In this document: positions 25,771 through 35,377 of the stretch, in pieces
Numbering within the stretch: position 1 is the stretch's first letter
Layout of the letters: every line of letters begins with the position of its first letter
DNA from: Bacillus sp. CHD6a
Lineage (GTDB): Bacteria; Bacillota; Bacilli; Bacillales; Bacillaceae_I
Assembly: GCF_001293645.1 (NCBI RefSeq)
Contig: NZ_LBMD01000001.1
Span: forward strand, 434,001-498,000
DNA: 64,000 nt
Direction of reading: 5' to 3'
Notes under the pieces: generated by a model
The model's database searches: none
What the model saw: only the letters and a program-made list of their open reading frames with translations
Told to the model about the DNA's origin: nothing
Translations under genes and position numbers: made by a program

Positions 25771-26757
25771 TTAATCGCTTGCAATTTGAATATCCGCGGA
25801 GTGAATATAATGGGTTACGTCTTGGTCATCCTCAAGCATCAGGACTCCGTCTTCTGTAATGCCTTTAGCAGTTCCTTCTAATGTTCCTGTGATAGTGCGA
25901 GCAATGATCCTCTTGCCGATACTGATAGCATAAGACTCCCATAAAAGTTTGATCGGATAAAACCCATGCTGCAAATACTTTTGATAAAGATTTTCAAATT
26001 TCATGAGAATGGATTGGATAAGCTCCGCACGATTGACCTTTTCACCGAGTTCAATGGACAAAGAGGTTGCAATAGAATGAAGATCTTCAGGGAATTGTTC
26101 CAAAGATTGATTCACATTTATCCCCATGCCGATGATGACAGAATTGATTTTATCTGCTTCTGCTTGCATTTCAGTCAAGATGCCGACTGTCTTTTTTTTA
26201 TTGATCAAAATATCATTAGGCCATTTAATATCCGGACGCAACCCGGTCACTTCTTCAATGGCCTGAGTGATAGCAACTGCTGTCAATAAAGTCAGTTGAG
26301 GTGCTTTGGCAGGCGGCAGGTTAGGGCGTAAGATCAGACTCATCCAAACTCCGGTGTATTTTGGTGAATACCAGGCCCTGCTTAATCTCCCTCTTCCAGA
26401 GGTTTGCTCCTCAGCCACAACCAATGTTCCCTCAGGTACACCATCATAAGCCAATTGATGGGCTATCTTTTGGGTGGAGGTGACGGAATCTTCAAAATGT
26501 ATTTTTCGTCCCAGTGTTTCCGTTTTTAACCCCAGAGAGATCTCATTGTGGGATATTTTATCGGGAATGGTTTTTATTCGGTATCCCTTTCTTCTTACTG
26601 CCTCAAGCTCATAGCCTTCCTGCCTCAAGTCTTCAATATGCTTCCAAACGGCTGTTCTTGAACACCCTAATTCTTCGCTTATCTTTTGCCCAGAAAGGAA
26701 ATCACCTTCAATCTCGGTGAACATTTTTAATAGTTTGGACCGTATTTCTGTAGCCAA
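25771..26757 (-). CDS. birA: Bifunctional biotin operon repressor / biotin--protein ligase BirA
   Basis: The protein of about 328 residues has an N-terminal winged helix (GDFLSGQKISEELGCSRTAV), the ligase motif EEQTSGRGRLSRAW with GRGR, WPNDI and GMGINVN, and the small C-terminal domain. It activates biotin, transfers it to carboxylases, and represses biotin genes as biotinyl-AMP complex. Start is unclear: GTG 26769 overlaps AAAGGAG, so the in-frame TTG at 26757, which aligns with B. subtilis BirA, is preferred. Either start overlaps the 3' end of cca. Confidence 0.92.
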   Translation of the reverse strand: MATEIRSKLLKMFTEIEGDFLSGQKISEELGCSRTAVWKHIEDLRQEGYELEAVRRKGYRIKTIPDKISHNEISLGLKTETLGRKIHFEDSVTSTQKIAHQLAYDGVPEGTLVVAEEQTSGRGRLSRAWYSPKYTGVWMSLILRPNLPPAKAPQLTLLTAVAITQAIEEVTGLRPDIKWPNDILINKKKTVGILTEMQAEADKINSVIIGMGINVNQSLEQFPEDLHSIATSLSIELGEKVNRAELIQSILMKFENLYQKYLQHGFYPIKLLWESYAISIGKRIIARTITGTLEGTAKGITEDGVLMLEDDQDVTHYIHSADIQIASD

Positions 26758-27944
26758 TTGTATACCCACTCCTTTAAAGCCGCTCTTTCATTTTCTATTT
26801 CCCCTTGAACCAAAGCCATTTCCAAGTCTGTTAGAATCTCGGAAATCCACTTGCCGCGTTTTCCTCCTGCCATTTCCATCAGGTCATGACCATTAAGCAC
26901 AATATCTTTCAGACTGTATATCGAAAGATTGTCGTATAATTCGTTTATCTTCTTTTTTGAAGTTTCTTCATCTATATCTACCAAGGTCATCACTCCATGA
27001 GCTTCTAATGACCGCTCAAGACCCGCTCTATAAACAGACTCCTTTTCCCAGCCAAATTGTTGGATCTGTTCCATGAGCAGTAAATTCTCTACGACCGACT
27101 TATTGATTTTCTTTGGTAGTTTCCAGCTAGTTAAAAAAACTTCCATTTCTTGCTTATCTATTTTCAAACCGTATGCCAATACCGTCCAAATTGCTGACCG
27201 GTTCTGAAGGCGCTGTAAAGGCAGATCCCCAATCTCAAGCAATTGTTCTTCTTTTCCATCAAGCCCAGGGAGGAATGAATGTATACCGGTGGTAACCAAA
27301 AGTTCTAAGCCAAACTTAACCCCCTGTCCAAGTAAGAGCTTCTCCATTTCTATTGTCTTTCTTTCAATAGAAACGTTCTTAAGCAACGCTTTGTCTTCTT
27401 GGATTCCCAAAAAAGTGTCTGCTTCTAAAGAAAAAGACAATTGACTAGCAAAGCGGACAGCCCGAAGCATTCTTAAGGCATCCTCCCTGAAGCGGTCCGT
27501 AGCCTTGCCTACAGTACGAATAACTTTCCTATTTATATCCTTTTCCCCATCAAATGGATCTAAAATTTTGCCGTGTTTATCCATCGCAATCGCATTCATC
27601 GTAAAATCTCTTCGTTTCAAGTCTTCCTTTAAGCTTTTCACAAAGATGACTTCATCTGGATGCCGGTTATCCGAATAATTTCCATCTGTTCGGAAAGTAG
27701 TCACTTCATAGCTTTCCTGCTCAGACGTTATGACAATAATTGTTCCATGAACCGCACCGACATCTACCGTTTTTGGAAATATGGCCTGTATTTCTCCTGG
27801 AGTGGCGGAAGTAGCTATATCAATATCGCCGATTTCTCTGCCCATGAGGGTATCCCGAACAGAGCCTCCTACAAAGTATGCTTCATGTCCGTTCTCTTCT
27901 AAACGCTCTATGATTTCAATTCCTTGTTGGAAGGCTATGTTCAT
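26727..27944 (-). CDS. cca: CCA tRNA nucleotidyltransferase
   Basis: The 405-residue class II nucleotidyltransferase has FVGGSVRD and GDIDIATSA (catalytic DxD), RRDFTMNAIAMD, the fingers motif EDALRMLRAVRFA, and a helical C-terminus. It adds or repairs the CCA end of tRNAs. ATG 27944 follows GGGGGAGAG at about 4-6 bases; upstream residues to 27968 are not conserved. It lies between bshA and birA in one minus-strand operon. Confidence 0.94.
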   Translation of the reverse strand: MNIAFQQGIEIIERLEENGHEAYFVGGSVRDTLMGREIGDIDIATSATPGEIQAIFPKTVDVGAVHGTIIVITSEQESYEVTTFRTDGNYSDNRHPDEVIFVKSLKEDLKRRDFTMNAIAMDKHGKILDPFDGEKDINRKVIRTVGKATDRFREDALRMLRAVRFASQLSFSLEADTFLGIQEDKALLKNVSIERKTIEMEKLLLGQGVKFGLELLVTTGIHSFLPGLDGKEEQLLEIGDLPLQRLQNRSAIWTVLAYGLKIDKQEMEVFLTSWKLPKKINKSVVENLLLMEQIQQFGWEKESVYRAGLERSLEAHGVMTLVDIDEETSKKKINELYDNLSIYSLKDIVLNGHDLMEMAGGKRGKWISEILTDLEMALVQGEIENERAALKEWVYNWLQKYGPNY

Positions 27945-27967
27945 GGTCTCTCCCCCGTTTTCACCCA

Positions 27968-29095
27968 TTAATGCTTAATTAATTGCTTATACATATATTC
28001 ATATTGCTCCACTATTCTTCTTGAACTGAAATGCTCTTTTACTCTTGTAATGGCATTTTCAGCAAATTCTTTATGTAGGTTTGCGTTATCCAATATCCTT
28101 ACGGCATTTTTCGCAATATTTTCTACATCTCCAACATCGCTTAAATAACCTGTCACTCCATCTTCGATAACCTCTGGAATTCCACCAATTTTAGTCCCTA
28201 CTGAAGGAACGCCGCAAGCCATTGCTTCTAATAATACAAGGCCAAAACTCTCTTTTTCTGATAAAAGAAGCATAAGGTCACTGATGGAGTATAAATCTTC
28301 TAGGTTCTCCTGTTTTCCAAGGAACAGTACCTTATCATTTAACCCGAGTTCTCTGACTAAATTACAGACGACTGAAATTTCCGGTCCATCTCCTACAAGC
28401 AGAAGTTTGGAGGGTACTTGCTTTTCAATTAGATGGAAAGACTTTACAACATCTTGAACGCGCTTTACTTTCCGGAAATTGGACACATGGATGATGACTT
28501 TTTCCTCATCAGAAATCCCATATTGTGTTTTCAAATCTTGCGTATCTTTTTTAAAATATACACGTTCATCAATAAAGTTATAAACGGTTTGAATGGCCTT
28601 CTTTGGTTGCAGAAGGTCATAAGTCTGTTGAACAAGTGATTCAGATACAGCCGTTACTACATCCGACCCTTCAATCCCAAAACGGATCATATCGTTTAAA
28701 GATGGATCATAGCCTAATACCGTGATATCCGTACCATGTAATGTGGTCACTATCTTAAGTTTATCATCCGTCATCTTTTTGGCAAGATACGCACATACAG
28801 CATGAGGGATAGCATAGTGTACATGCAGCAAGTCTAATTTCTCCCTTTTTGCCACCTCTGCCATTTTGCTTGCTAAGGCCAAGTCATAAGGCGGGTATTG
28901 AAAGACAGAATACTGATTTACCTGTACTTCATGATAATAAATGTTGCTATACACTTTATTTAGTCGAAAAGGCATACTTGAGGAGATAAAGTGAATTTCA
29001 TGCCCCTTTTCTGCCAAGAGTTTTCCTAATTCCGTTGCAATTACCCCAGATCCCCCTACGGTTGGATAGCAGGTAATGCCGATTTTCAATTTCAA
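27968..29095 (-). CDS. bshA: N-acetyl-alpha-D-glucosaminyl L-malate synthase BshA
   Basis: The 375-residue GT4 glycosyltransferase begins [20 protein letters not shown] and has [19 protein letters not shown] and the GT4 motif [18 protein letters not shown]. It joins UDP-GlcNAc and malate in the first step of bacillithiol synthesis. TTG 29095 follows AGGTGG at 7 bases and directly abuts the bshB1 stop. Confidence 0.95.
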   Translation of the reverse strand: MKLKIGITCYPTVGGSGVIATELGKLLAEKGHEIHFISSSMPFRLNKVYSNIYYHEVQVNQYSVFQYPPYDLALASKMAEVAKREKLDLLHVHYAIPHAVCAYLAKKMTDDKLKIVTTLHGTDITVLGYDPSLNDMIRFGIEGSDVVTAVSESLVQQTYDLLQPKKAIQTVYNFIDERVYFKKDTQDLKTQYGISDEEKVIIHVSNFRKVKRVQDVVKSFHLIEKQVPSKLLLVGDGPEISVVCNLVRELGLNDKVLFLGKQENLEDLYSISDLMLLLSEKESFGLVLLEAMACGVPSVGTKIGGIPEVIEDGVTGYLSDVGDVENIAKNAVRILDNANLHKEFAENAITRVKEHFSSRRIVEQYEYMYKQLIKH

Positions 29096-29806
29096 TTAAA
29101 TCCCACCTAATAAATCATTATTGAGGACAAGTGGTCCTTTGGCAAAAAAGCCTTCTGCGTATTTGGAACCAATTTGCTTCCCATATGCTCGTTCACGACT
29201 TATGACCGCCTCGACATATCCATTGGTAAGCGGTGTTTCCACGCCGTCTTTATCTTTTTCAAATTGGCTTGTATAGGCTTGAAGTGCCATTGTTTTTTTA
29301 TTGATTTGATCTGTTACATCTATGTAAAAATCAGGTTTGTTCATCCCGTTAATCTGATAAAAATAAAGATTATCCGGTTTATGTGCTTTTTGGTTCTTGT
29401 AATCTTCTACCATCCTAACACCAGAAGAAAAGGCTGCTTCTTCCACTAACTTGGCACAATTGCCATGGTCAGGATGGCGGTCTTCATAGTATGGGGCAAA
29501 TATAATGCGTGGCTTGTATTCTCTTATGACAGATACGATCTCTGTTATGTATTCTTCTTTTAAATATAACCCTCTATCAGGCAAAGATAGCTGAATGAGT
29601 TCATCAAGTTCCAAAATTTTTGCTGCCTTGACTGCTTCACTTTGACGGATATCTACAGTTCCGTTGGATGATTTCTCTGCAAGTGTCAGATTACAAATTC
29701 CGACTCTTAATCCCTGCTCTTTATATTTGGCAAGAGTCCCTGCCATCCCAATTTCGACATCATCAGGATGTGCTCCAAAAGCGAGGATGTCCAGTGGCTC
29801 AGTCAT
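29096..29806 (-). CDS. bshB1: Bacillithiol biosynthesis deacetylase BshB1
   Basis: The 236-residue LmbE/PIG-L family zinc deacetylase has [12 protein letters not shown] and [10 protein letters not shown], which supply the zinc ligands. It removes the acetyl group from GlcNAc-malate. ATG 29806 overlaps the mgsA stop by 8 bp and has AGAGG 9 bases upstream. The in-frame reading to 29833 is not needed. Confidence 0.94.
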   Translation of the reverse strand: MTEPLDILAFGAHPDDVEIGMAGTLAKYKEQGLRVGICNLTLAEKSSNGTVDIRQSEAVKAAKILELDELIQLSLPDRGLYLKEEYITEIVSVIREYKPRIIFAPYYEDRHPDHGNCAKLVEEAAFSSGVRMVEDYKNQKAHKPDNLYFYQINGMNKPDFYIDVTDQINKKTMALQAYTSQFEKDKDGVETPLTNGYVEAVISRERAYGKQIGSKYAEGFFAKGPLVLNNDLLGGI

Positions 29807-30218
29807 TGCTCTCTGCCTCTCTACCATGAACAATCTCTCTCCAGCTCAGCTCTCCCCTTGCAAGGCCGTGAATTAAAATCTCCGCTGTCCCCATATTGGT
29901 TGCTAAGGGAATGGAATAAACGTCACATAAACGTAGTAATGCCGTTACATCCGGCTCATGAGGTTGAGCTGTGAGTGGATCACGGAAGAAGATGACCAAA
30001 TCCATTTTGTTTTGGGCAATCATGGCACCAATTTCTTGATCCCCACCAAGTGGTCCAGACTGAAAACGATAAACAGTCAAACCAGTCGCCTCCGCAATCC
30101 TCAGGCCAGTCGTACCTGTCGCAAAAATTTCATGCTTTTCCAATATCGTTTTATACGCGGTAGCAAATTGAATCATATCCGGTTTTTTCTTATCGTGTGC
30201 AATTAATGCTATCTTCAT
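29799..30218 (-). CDS. mgsA: Methylglyoxal synthase
   Basis: The 139-residue enzyme converts dihydroxyacetone phosphate to methylglyoxal. Motifs: [42 protein letters not shown] and [15 protein letters not shown]. Bacillithiol detoxifies methylglyoxal, so its place next to bshB1-bshA makes sense. It follows dapB by 14 bases. Confidence 0.96.
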   Translation of the reverse strand: MKIALIAHDKKKPDMIQFATAYKTILEKHEIFATGTTGLRIAEATGLTVYRFQSGPLGGDQEIGAMIAQNKMDLVIFFRDPLTAQPHEPDVTALLRLCDVYSIPLATNMGTAEILIHGLARGELSWREIVHGREAESND

Positions 30219-30231
30219 GACAGTTCCCCCG

Positions 30232-31035
30232 TTACTCGATAATATTTTCTAAGCCGTACACTAACTCTTCCAGATTCATGATTGTTTCCACAGAAAGTTT
30301 AACCCCAGACATAAAGCTTGCACGATTGTAGGAATCATGGCGTATCGTCAAAGATTGGCCTTCCCCGCCAAACATAACTTCTTGGTGCGCTACAAGCCCA
30401 GGCAATCTAACACTGTGGATTCGAATTCCTTCCTTGGTTTCTGCTCCTCTTGCTCCTTTGATGGCTTCCTCTTCCTCTGGATGACCTTGGCGTTTTGGTT
30501 CACGCGTTTTGGATATAAGTTCTGCTGTCTTTATCGCTGTTCCTGACGGAGCATCCAATTTTCTGTCATGATGCAATTCCATAATTTCCACGTCTTGAAA
30601 ATGCTTTGCTGCCATTTGAGCAAACTTCATCATTAAAATGGCTCCCACCGCAAAGTTTGGAGCAATGATGACACCGACTTTTTTGGATGATGCAAGGTCT
30701 TTAAGCTCTTTAAGCTCTTCTTCGTTAAAACCTGTCGTACCAACTACAGGGCGAATCCCATATTCCACCGCAAGTTTCGTGTTGATTTTTCCAATTTCAG
30801 GAGTGGTAAGATCTATGAGTACATCTGCTTCCACTTCTTGAAAACAGGCTCTTGGATCGTTGAAAATTGGCGCACCTATGTTAGGAAAACCTTCCACATC
30901 AGAAAGTAGTTTGCCTTCATTCACTCTATCTAGGCAAGCAACCAGCTGAAAATGTTCTGTGTTATGTATTAAATCTACTGCTTCTCTTCCCATCCGTCCA
31001 CGAGGGCCCGCAAGAATGATCTTGATGTTTTTCAT
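30232..31035 (-). CDS. dapB: 4-hydroxy-tetrahydrodipicolinate reductase
   Basis: The 267-residue enzyme of lysine, cell-wall diaminopimelate and spore dipicolinate synthesis. Nucleotide-binding [15 protein letters not shown], the catalytic [15 protein letters not shown] motif and GTTGF are present. Its ATG overlaps the ypjD stop (TAATG). Confidence 0.96.
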   Translation of the reverse strand: MKNIKIILAGPRGRMGREAVDLIHNTEHFQLVACLDRVNEGKLLSDVEGFPNIGAPIFNDPRACFQEVEADVLIDLTTPEIGKINTKLAVEYGIRPVVGTTGFNEEELKELKDLASSKKVGVIIAPNFAVGAILMMKFAQMAAKHFQDVEIMELHHDRKLDAPSGTAIKTAELISKTREPKRQGHPEEEEAIKGARGAETKEGIRIHSVRLPGLVAHQEVMFGGEGQSLTIRHDSYNRASFMSGVKLSVETIMNLEELVYGLENIIE

Positions 31036-31373
31036 TATTTCCCTTCCTCCTCAATCCTTGTCCATCTATCTTTATCTCTCGTTTGAAACTTCTCCATCAC
31101 ACGATCGTGTGCTTCCTGTAAATCTATATTAAGAGAATTGGCGAAGCAGATCATCACAAACAGCATATCACCTAACTCTTCTTCCACCGTATTTTCCTTC
31201 TCTGTACTTTTTTTCGGCTTTTCCCCGTAATAGTGATTAACTTCCCTGGACAATTCACCAAGTTCTTCTGTCATCCTAGCAAGCATCGCTAACGGACTGA
31301 AATAACCTTCTTTAAATTGGGAAATATAATGGTCAACTTCCCTTTGCATTTCTTGCATCGTCTTTTCACTCAT
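31035..31373 (-). CDS. ypjD: MazG-like nucleotide pyrophosphohydrolase YpjD
   Basis: The 112-residue protein has the MazG core: [17 protein letters not shown] and [20 protein letters not shown], whose EExxE and ExxD residues bind Mg2+. It probably hydrolyses abnormal or excess nucleoside triphosphates; the substrate is not known. ATG 31373 (GAGGTG 8 bases up) is preferred to ATG 31379. First gene of the run through birA. Confidence 0.9.
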   Translation of the reverse strand: MSEKTMQEMQREVDHYISQFKEGYFSPLAMLARMTEELGELSREVNHYYGEKPKKSTEKENTVEEELGDMLFVMICFANSLNIDLQEAHDRVMEKFQTRDKDRWTRIEEEGK

Positions 31374-31467
31374 GCACATGTCACCTCACCCTATCATGTT
31401 AGCTAAAACCTTATCATTTGACAAATGATTGAGCTTGATTCCTTGTAACACGCAACACTCTCCTGGC

Positions 31468-31800
31468 GATTGTAGTGCAAGGAGTGACACTCCGGCGGGA
31501 GGTAGCGGTAGACTTGAGACCCCGCACACTGAAAAACTGAAATCTCATGTACTTAAATGATTTCTAGCTGGTGATTGGAGAAAAAGGCGGAGACTCCTTA
31601 GGGAGATAGCGCTAGGTGGAGACCCCGCAGGCGTAGCCGAAGGAGGCTCACGTCAGCCCCTAGGAAAGCGAAGCCTTTTTCGAAAATCAACAGCGGTGTC
31701 TATACAACATTTAAATAATAGACTTTTACAGTGGCTTCGGCGAAGCCGAGGAGGCTCAAGCACCGCCCCGCGGAAAGGGAACACCTGGAACGAAATCGAC
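31468..31800. repeat. Repeat block 4: 128-bp element with flanking halves
   Basis: Full element 31567-31694 (GCTGGTGATT/AATCAACAGC, 128 bp), a half at about 31468-31527 joined through CACTGAAAAACTG, and a right half at 31736-31800 after the linker ending CTTTTACAGTGGC. Together they fill the 540-bp gap between the divergent ypjD and ypjC. Confidence 0.85.
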
Positions 31801-31870
31801 AGGAAGTGATAGGCAAAACAAATAATAAGCCTAATCCTTTATCTCATTTACTTATCTTCTTCTTGTCTAT

Positions 31871-31876
31871 TATAAT
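31871..31876 (+). promoter_or_regulatory. Possible -10 box of ypjC
   Basis: TATAAT 39 bases before the ypjC ATG, with a weak TTACTT 17 bases further upstream. Confidence 0.4.
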
Positions 31877-31914
31877 AGAGAGGTTGCAAACTATCTAGGT
31901 CTTGGAGGTTCATC

Positions 31915-32790
31915 ATGTTAAAAGGCTTGAAAATCAAAAATATCATCTATATACTTATCGGTTCTGCCATATTCGCTTTTGGTCTTGTCAATTTCAATAT
32001 GCAAAACAATTTAGCAGAAGGCGGCTTTACTGGCATCACCCTACTTTTATACTTTATTTTCAGATTTGACCCTTCTTATACCAACCTTTTGCTTAACATC
32101 CCTATCTTTTTCATTGGTTGGAAGCTGCTTGGTAGGAATACATTTTTCTACACCATTATAGGGACTTTCAGCTTGTCCTTGTTTTTATGGATCTTCCAAA
32201 GGGTCCCTTTGATGTTCCCTCCTCTTGAAGATGACTTAACTTTAGCTGCATTGTTTGCAGGAGTGTTCATTGGAATCGGTTTGGGGATTATTTTCCGATA
32301 TGGAGGAACAACAGGAGGTGTGGATATTATCGCTCGTCTTGCGCACAAGTATATCGGCTGGAGCATGGGAAAAGCGATGTTCATGTTTGATGCAGTGGTC
32401 ATCGTACTGTCCTTGATCATGTACTTAACATACCAGGAAGCGATGTACACCCTTGTTGCCGTGTTTGTTGCCGCACGTGTGATTGACTTTATGCAAGAAG
32501 GAGCTTATGCTGCCAAAGGCGCTACCATTATTTCCGAAAAGAATGAAGAAATAGCTTCTAAAGTTCATGCGGAGATGGACCGTGGAGTGACAATCTTGCG
32601 AGGGCAGGGTTCTTTTTCAAAGGTTGAGCGTAATGTGCTGTATTGTGTAGTTGCGAAAAATGAGCTGGTAAAGTTGAAAAATGTCATCACTTCCGTTGAT
32701 CCACATGCGTTTGTGGCCGTCAGTGATGTACACGATGTGCTTGGAGAAGGCTTTACGTTGGATGAGAACAAGAATCCGATGGAGCGATAA
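31915..32790 (+). CDS. ypjC: YitT-family membrane protein YpjC (DUF161/DUF2179)
   Basis: The 291-residue protein has five to six membrane helices in the first 200 residues (for example IIYILIGSAIFAFGLVNFNM and LAALFAGVFIGIGLGIIF, with the conserved RYGGTTGGVDIIA loop) and a C-terminal cytoplasmic DUF2179 domain (GVTILRGQGSFSKVERNVLY). Members are of unknown transport role. It lies on the plus strand, opposite to its neighbours, and ends in a very strong terminator. Confidence 0.88.
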   Translation: MLKGLKIKNIIYILIGSAIFAFGLVNFNMQNNLAEGGFTGITLLLYFIFRFDPSYTNLLLNIPIFFIGWKLLGRNTFFYTIIGTFSLSLFLWIFQRVPLMFPPLEDDLTLAALFAGVFIGIGLGIIFRYGGTTGGVDIIARLAHKYIGWSMGKAMFMFDAVVIVLSLIMYLTYQEAMYTLVAVFVAARVIDFMQEGAYAAKGATIISEKNEEIASKVHAEMDRGVTILRGQGSFSKVERNVLYCVVAKNELVKLKNVITSVDPHAFVAVSDVHDVLGEGFTLDENKNPMER

Positions 32791-32809
32791 GTACTGCTTT
32801 TGTAAGGTT

Positions 32810-32860
32810 GGCTGTGGAATTGTCTTGATTCACTATGAAGACAATTCCACAGCCTTTTTT
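32810..32860 (+). terminator. Terminator of ypjC
   Basis: GGCTGTGGAATTGTCTT (32810-32826) pairs perfectly with AAGACAATTCCACAGCC (32838-32854), followed by six T. A 17-bp stem. Confidence 0.9.
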
Positions 32861-33045
32861 CTGTTCAGATTGTTTTCATCGCCATTATGAAGACAGTTTC
32901 ACAGCTTTTTTTCTGTTCAGATTGTCTCCATCACCCTTATGAAGACAGTTTCACACCATTTTTTCTGTCAAAACTGTCTTCATCCACATCATGAAGGCAA
33001 TTCCACCAAAATTTCCAGCTCAAAAGTGTCTTCATCGCAATTATT
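32821..33045. repeat. 52-bp tandem repeat array after ypjC
   Basis: Units start TGTCTTGATT at 32821, TGTTTTCATC at 32871, TGTCTCCATC at 32923, TGTCTTCATC at 32975 and TGTCTTCATC at 33027 (spacings 50, 52, 52, 52). Each of the first four carries a near-palindrome TGTCTTCAT..ATGAAGACA and the first three then a T-rich run. The first unit is the 3' half of the ypjC terminator. The array fills the gap to the peptidase gene. Confidence 0.85.
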
Positions 33046-33050
33046 AAAAA

Positions 33051-33074
33051 GAGCAGCCACTAAAATGGCTGCTC
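33051..33074 (-). terminator. Terminator of the zinc peptidase gene
   Basis: GAGCAGCCA (33051-33059) pairs with TGGCTGCTC (33066-33074); on the minus strand five T follow. Confidence 0.8.
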
Positions 33075-33087
33075 CTATACAAACTTA

Positions 33088-33768
33088 CTATTCCCTACTA
33101 CCCAAATAAATCAAAATAAACCGAACCAGCTCTGCTACCGCAACAGCTGCTGCTGCCACATAGGTCAATGCCGCCGCATTCAGTACCTTCTTCGTTTCCC
33201 GCTCCTCATTGTTATTAATGATTCCAAGCGACACTACTTGATCCATCGCACGATTAGATGCGTCAAATTCAACAGGCAAGGTTACCAATTGAAACAGAAC
33301 CGCAGCAGCCATAAAGATAATCCCGACGAGAATCAGGTTACTAGCACTAAAGATTATCCCTGCGAAAATAAGGAAGAACGACATATTGGAACCAAGACTT
33401 GCTACCGGCACTAATGAATGGCGAAACCGCAGAAAAGCATAGTCCTGGTTGTCTTGGATCGCATGACCAACCTCGTGGGCAGCAATTGCCGCACCTGCTA
33501 TGGAATTACCGTGATAGTTGTGTGAAGACAACCTAATTGTTTTAGAACGAGGATCATAATGGTCAGTCAAATGTCCCCTGGTCTCTTCCACCCTCACATC
33601 GTGAATCCCGTTATCGTGTAATATTTTCCTAGCAACCTCTGCTCCCGGCATCCCGGAAGAGGAAGCAACTTTTGAGTACTTTTTATACGCGCTTTTCACT
33701 CTTGACTGCGCCCATAGTGGGACAATTAGCAAAAAAGCAAAATAGATTAGATACATTCCCAATCCCAT
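33088..33768 (-). CDS. YugP-like membrane zinc metallopeptidase
   Basis: The 226-residue protein has an N-terminal membrane helix (GMYLIYFAFLLIVPLWAQ), the zinc motif AAHEVGHAIQ (HExxH type) near residue 98, and hydrophobic C-terminal helices. This is the neutral zinc metallopeptidase family typified by B. subtilis YugP. The substrate is unknown. AAGGAGGG precedes ATG 33768. In B. subtilis yugP lies elsewhere, so its presence between ypjB and ypjC is a local rearrangement. Confidence 0.85.
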   Translation of the reverse strand: MGLGMYLIYFAFLLIVPLWAQSRVKSAYKKYSKVASSSGMPGAEVARKILHDNGIHDVRVEETRGHLTDHYDPRSKTIRLSSHNYHGNSIAGAAIAAHEVGHAIQDNQDYAFLRFRHSLVPVASLGSNMSFFLIFAGIIFSASNLILVGIIFMAAAVLFQLVTLPVEFDASNRAMDQVVSLGIINNNEERETKKVLNAAALTYVAAAAVAVAELVRFILIYLGSRE

Positions 33769-33851
33769 TAGTAAGTCCCTCCTTAGCTTGATTACATAGC
33801 TAACTGTAGTCTTCCTATTAGGATTATTTTATTTCCTTTATTTTATCCCTG

Positions 33852-34649
33852 TCAATCTTTAAGCTTTTTCCGCATCTCGAGCCTCTTAGCTCCTAAGTAC
33901 TTACGGAATGCCACATAGGACAGCGTCAGTAAAATAAAGCTTCCAGTTGAGATCATCACCCACAAAAGGGAAGGATCTGTTTCATCCTCTTTTAATTCTT
34001 TAAATAATGCTTTAAGATCTGCCTCAATTACCTGCATATCATTAAATTCTTCTGAATGCGAAAGCAAAGCCTCTCTATTTTTATCCAAGTAATCGATATG
34101 GGCATCCATCTTTTGAATATACTCTGGTTTTACGTCCATTCTGACACTTGGATGAATCATATCGTATTCCAATAACAGTCGGCGATATAATGCTTCATAA
34201 GATTCACTGTCCCTCGTATCAACAGAATCTTTCAGCTGTTGAAAGGTCATGATTAACGGATCTTCCATCTCCACCCACATCGGCTGGTGTTCAGACGTCA
34301 TGGCATCTACCGCCAAACGGAGTCTAATGATTGCCCTGACTTTTTCTTCGTGCGGAAGAAGTGTGTCACTTAGGGAGGCCATTGATTGTTGATGAACCAC
34401 AGATATAATCCTAACTTCATCAGATGGGATTTGCTGGTTTGTCACCATCACCTTTGTAAATTCATCAGAAAAAATATCCATTAGGTTGTGCGCTTCTACA
34501 TATCGCTCCGTTCTTACCAGCTGAAGAGCATCATCCATAATAAAATTAAGAGCAAATGGCTCTAACGGTTCATGAGAGTGTGCTTTTATACCTGACGGGA
34601 AAATAAGTAAAAATAATACAATAGCTGCTATATGTCTTTTTGCTTTCAT
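33852..34649 (-). CDS. ypjB: Sporulation protein YpjB
   Basis: The 265-residue protein has a signal peptide (IAAIVLFLLIFPSGIKAHSH), a helical extracytoplasmic part and a C-terminal membrane helix (LLWVMISTGSFILLTLSYVA) followed by basic residues. This is the YpjB layout; ypjB mutants show mild sporulation defects in B. subtilis. Molecular role unknown. Follows ypjA. Confidence 0.82.
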   Translation of the reverse strand: MKAKRHIAAIVLFLLIFPSGIKAHSHEPLEPFALNFIMDDALQLVRTERYVEAHNLMDIFSDEFTKVMVTNQQIPSDEVRIISVVHQQSMASLSDTLLPHEEKVRAIIRLRLAVDAMTSEHQPMWVEMEDPLIMTFQQLKDSVDTRDSESYEALYRRLLLEYDMIHPSVRMDVKPEYIQKMDAHIDYLDKNREALLSHSEEFNDMQVIEADLKALFKELKEDETDPSLLWVMISTGSFILLTLSYVAFRKYLGAKRLEMRKKLKD

Positions 34650-34708
34650 CGCTTGTCCCTCCCATATTCTCTACTAAATATTATGAGAGTGGGGACAAGG
34701 TTAGAACA

Positions 34709-35305
34709 TTAATCCAAGGACAACTTCAGTCTATTGTTCCGTAAAGAGAAATAATACGCGACACCAATGGAAAATATACTTAACCAAAATGTGAAATATC
34801 CTATTTGAGGCAAGTATTTCATTAAGCTTCCATACCAAGGCATCATTTTAAATACATAGTCAATAACATCATTATGTAAAGTCCATATTCCTGCTGCTAC
34901 AAGATGCCATAGCTTGAAACGATAATACGGACTATATAGAACTCCCTGCACAGCCATCGCTCCATGAGAAAAGATCAGCATATACCCTTCTATTGGCAAG
35001 TAGCCTGTTTCCATGAGGGTTAAAACGTTCATCACTACAGCCCATATTCCATATTTCACTAGTGTAATAATTGCTAACGCCTCAAACAGTTTAACATTCT
35101 TTTTTAAAATAAATCCTACCAAGACAAAACAGAAAAAAAGACTTGCTGTCGGACTATCTGGAACAAATATAAGAAAAATGGCAGGGGTCTCTGCTAACTG
35201 ATAGCCATACCATATGTACCCATAGATGGTGCCAAGAACATTAATAATCAACACCAACCACAGCATCATCGGCGTTTTTAATAAGTGTATAAACCAAGTT
35301 AACAT
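34709..35305 (-). CDS. ypjA: YpjA-like membrane protein (DUF1405)
   Basis: The 198-residue hydrophobic protein has about six membrane helices, for example MMLWLVLIINVLGTIYGYIW and the conserved VPDSPTASLFF and FSHGAMAVQGVLY. DUF1405 has no known function. It lies directly after qcrC, from which a terminator separates it. Confidence 0.85.
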   Translation of the reverse strand: MLTWFIHLLKTPMMLWLVLIINVLGTIYGYIWYGYQLAETPAIFLIFVPDSPTASLFFCFVLVGFILKKNVKLFEALAIITLVKYGIWAVVMNVLTLMETGYLPIEGYMLIFSHGAMAVQGVLYSPYYRFKLWHLVAAGIWTLHNDVIDYVFKMMPWYGSLMKYLPQIGYFTFWLSIFSIGVAYYFSLRNNRLKLSLD

Positions 35306-35349
35306 CCTATTTCCTCACTTTTTTTGATTGATGTTTCCATTATACAAAA

Positions 35350-35372
35350 AAGCTGGCTAAATTAGCCAGCTT
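35350..35372 (-). terminator. Terminator of the qcrABC operon
   Basis: AAGCTGGCTAA (35350-35360) pairs with TTAGCCAGCTT (35362-35372); on the minus strand TTTTTTG follows. Confidence 0.8.
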
Positions 35373-35377
35373 CTTTG

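Noticed and set aside
32821-33045. CRISPR-like array
   Set aside because: Units are contiguous 52-bp tandem copies without unique spacers, and no cas genes are nearby.
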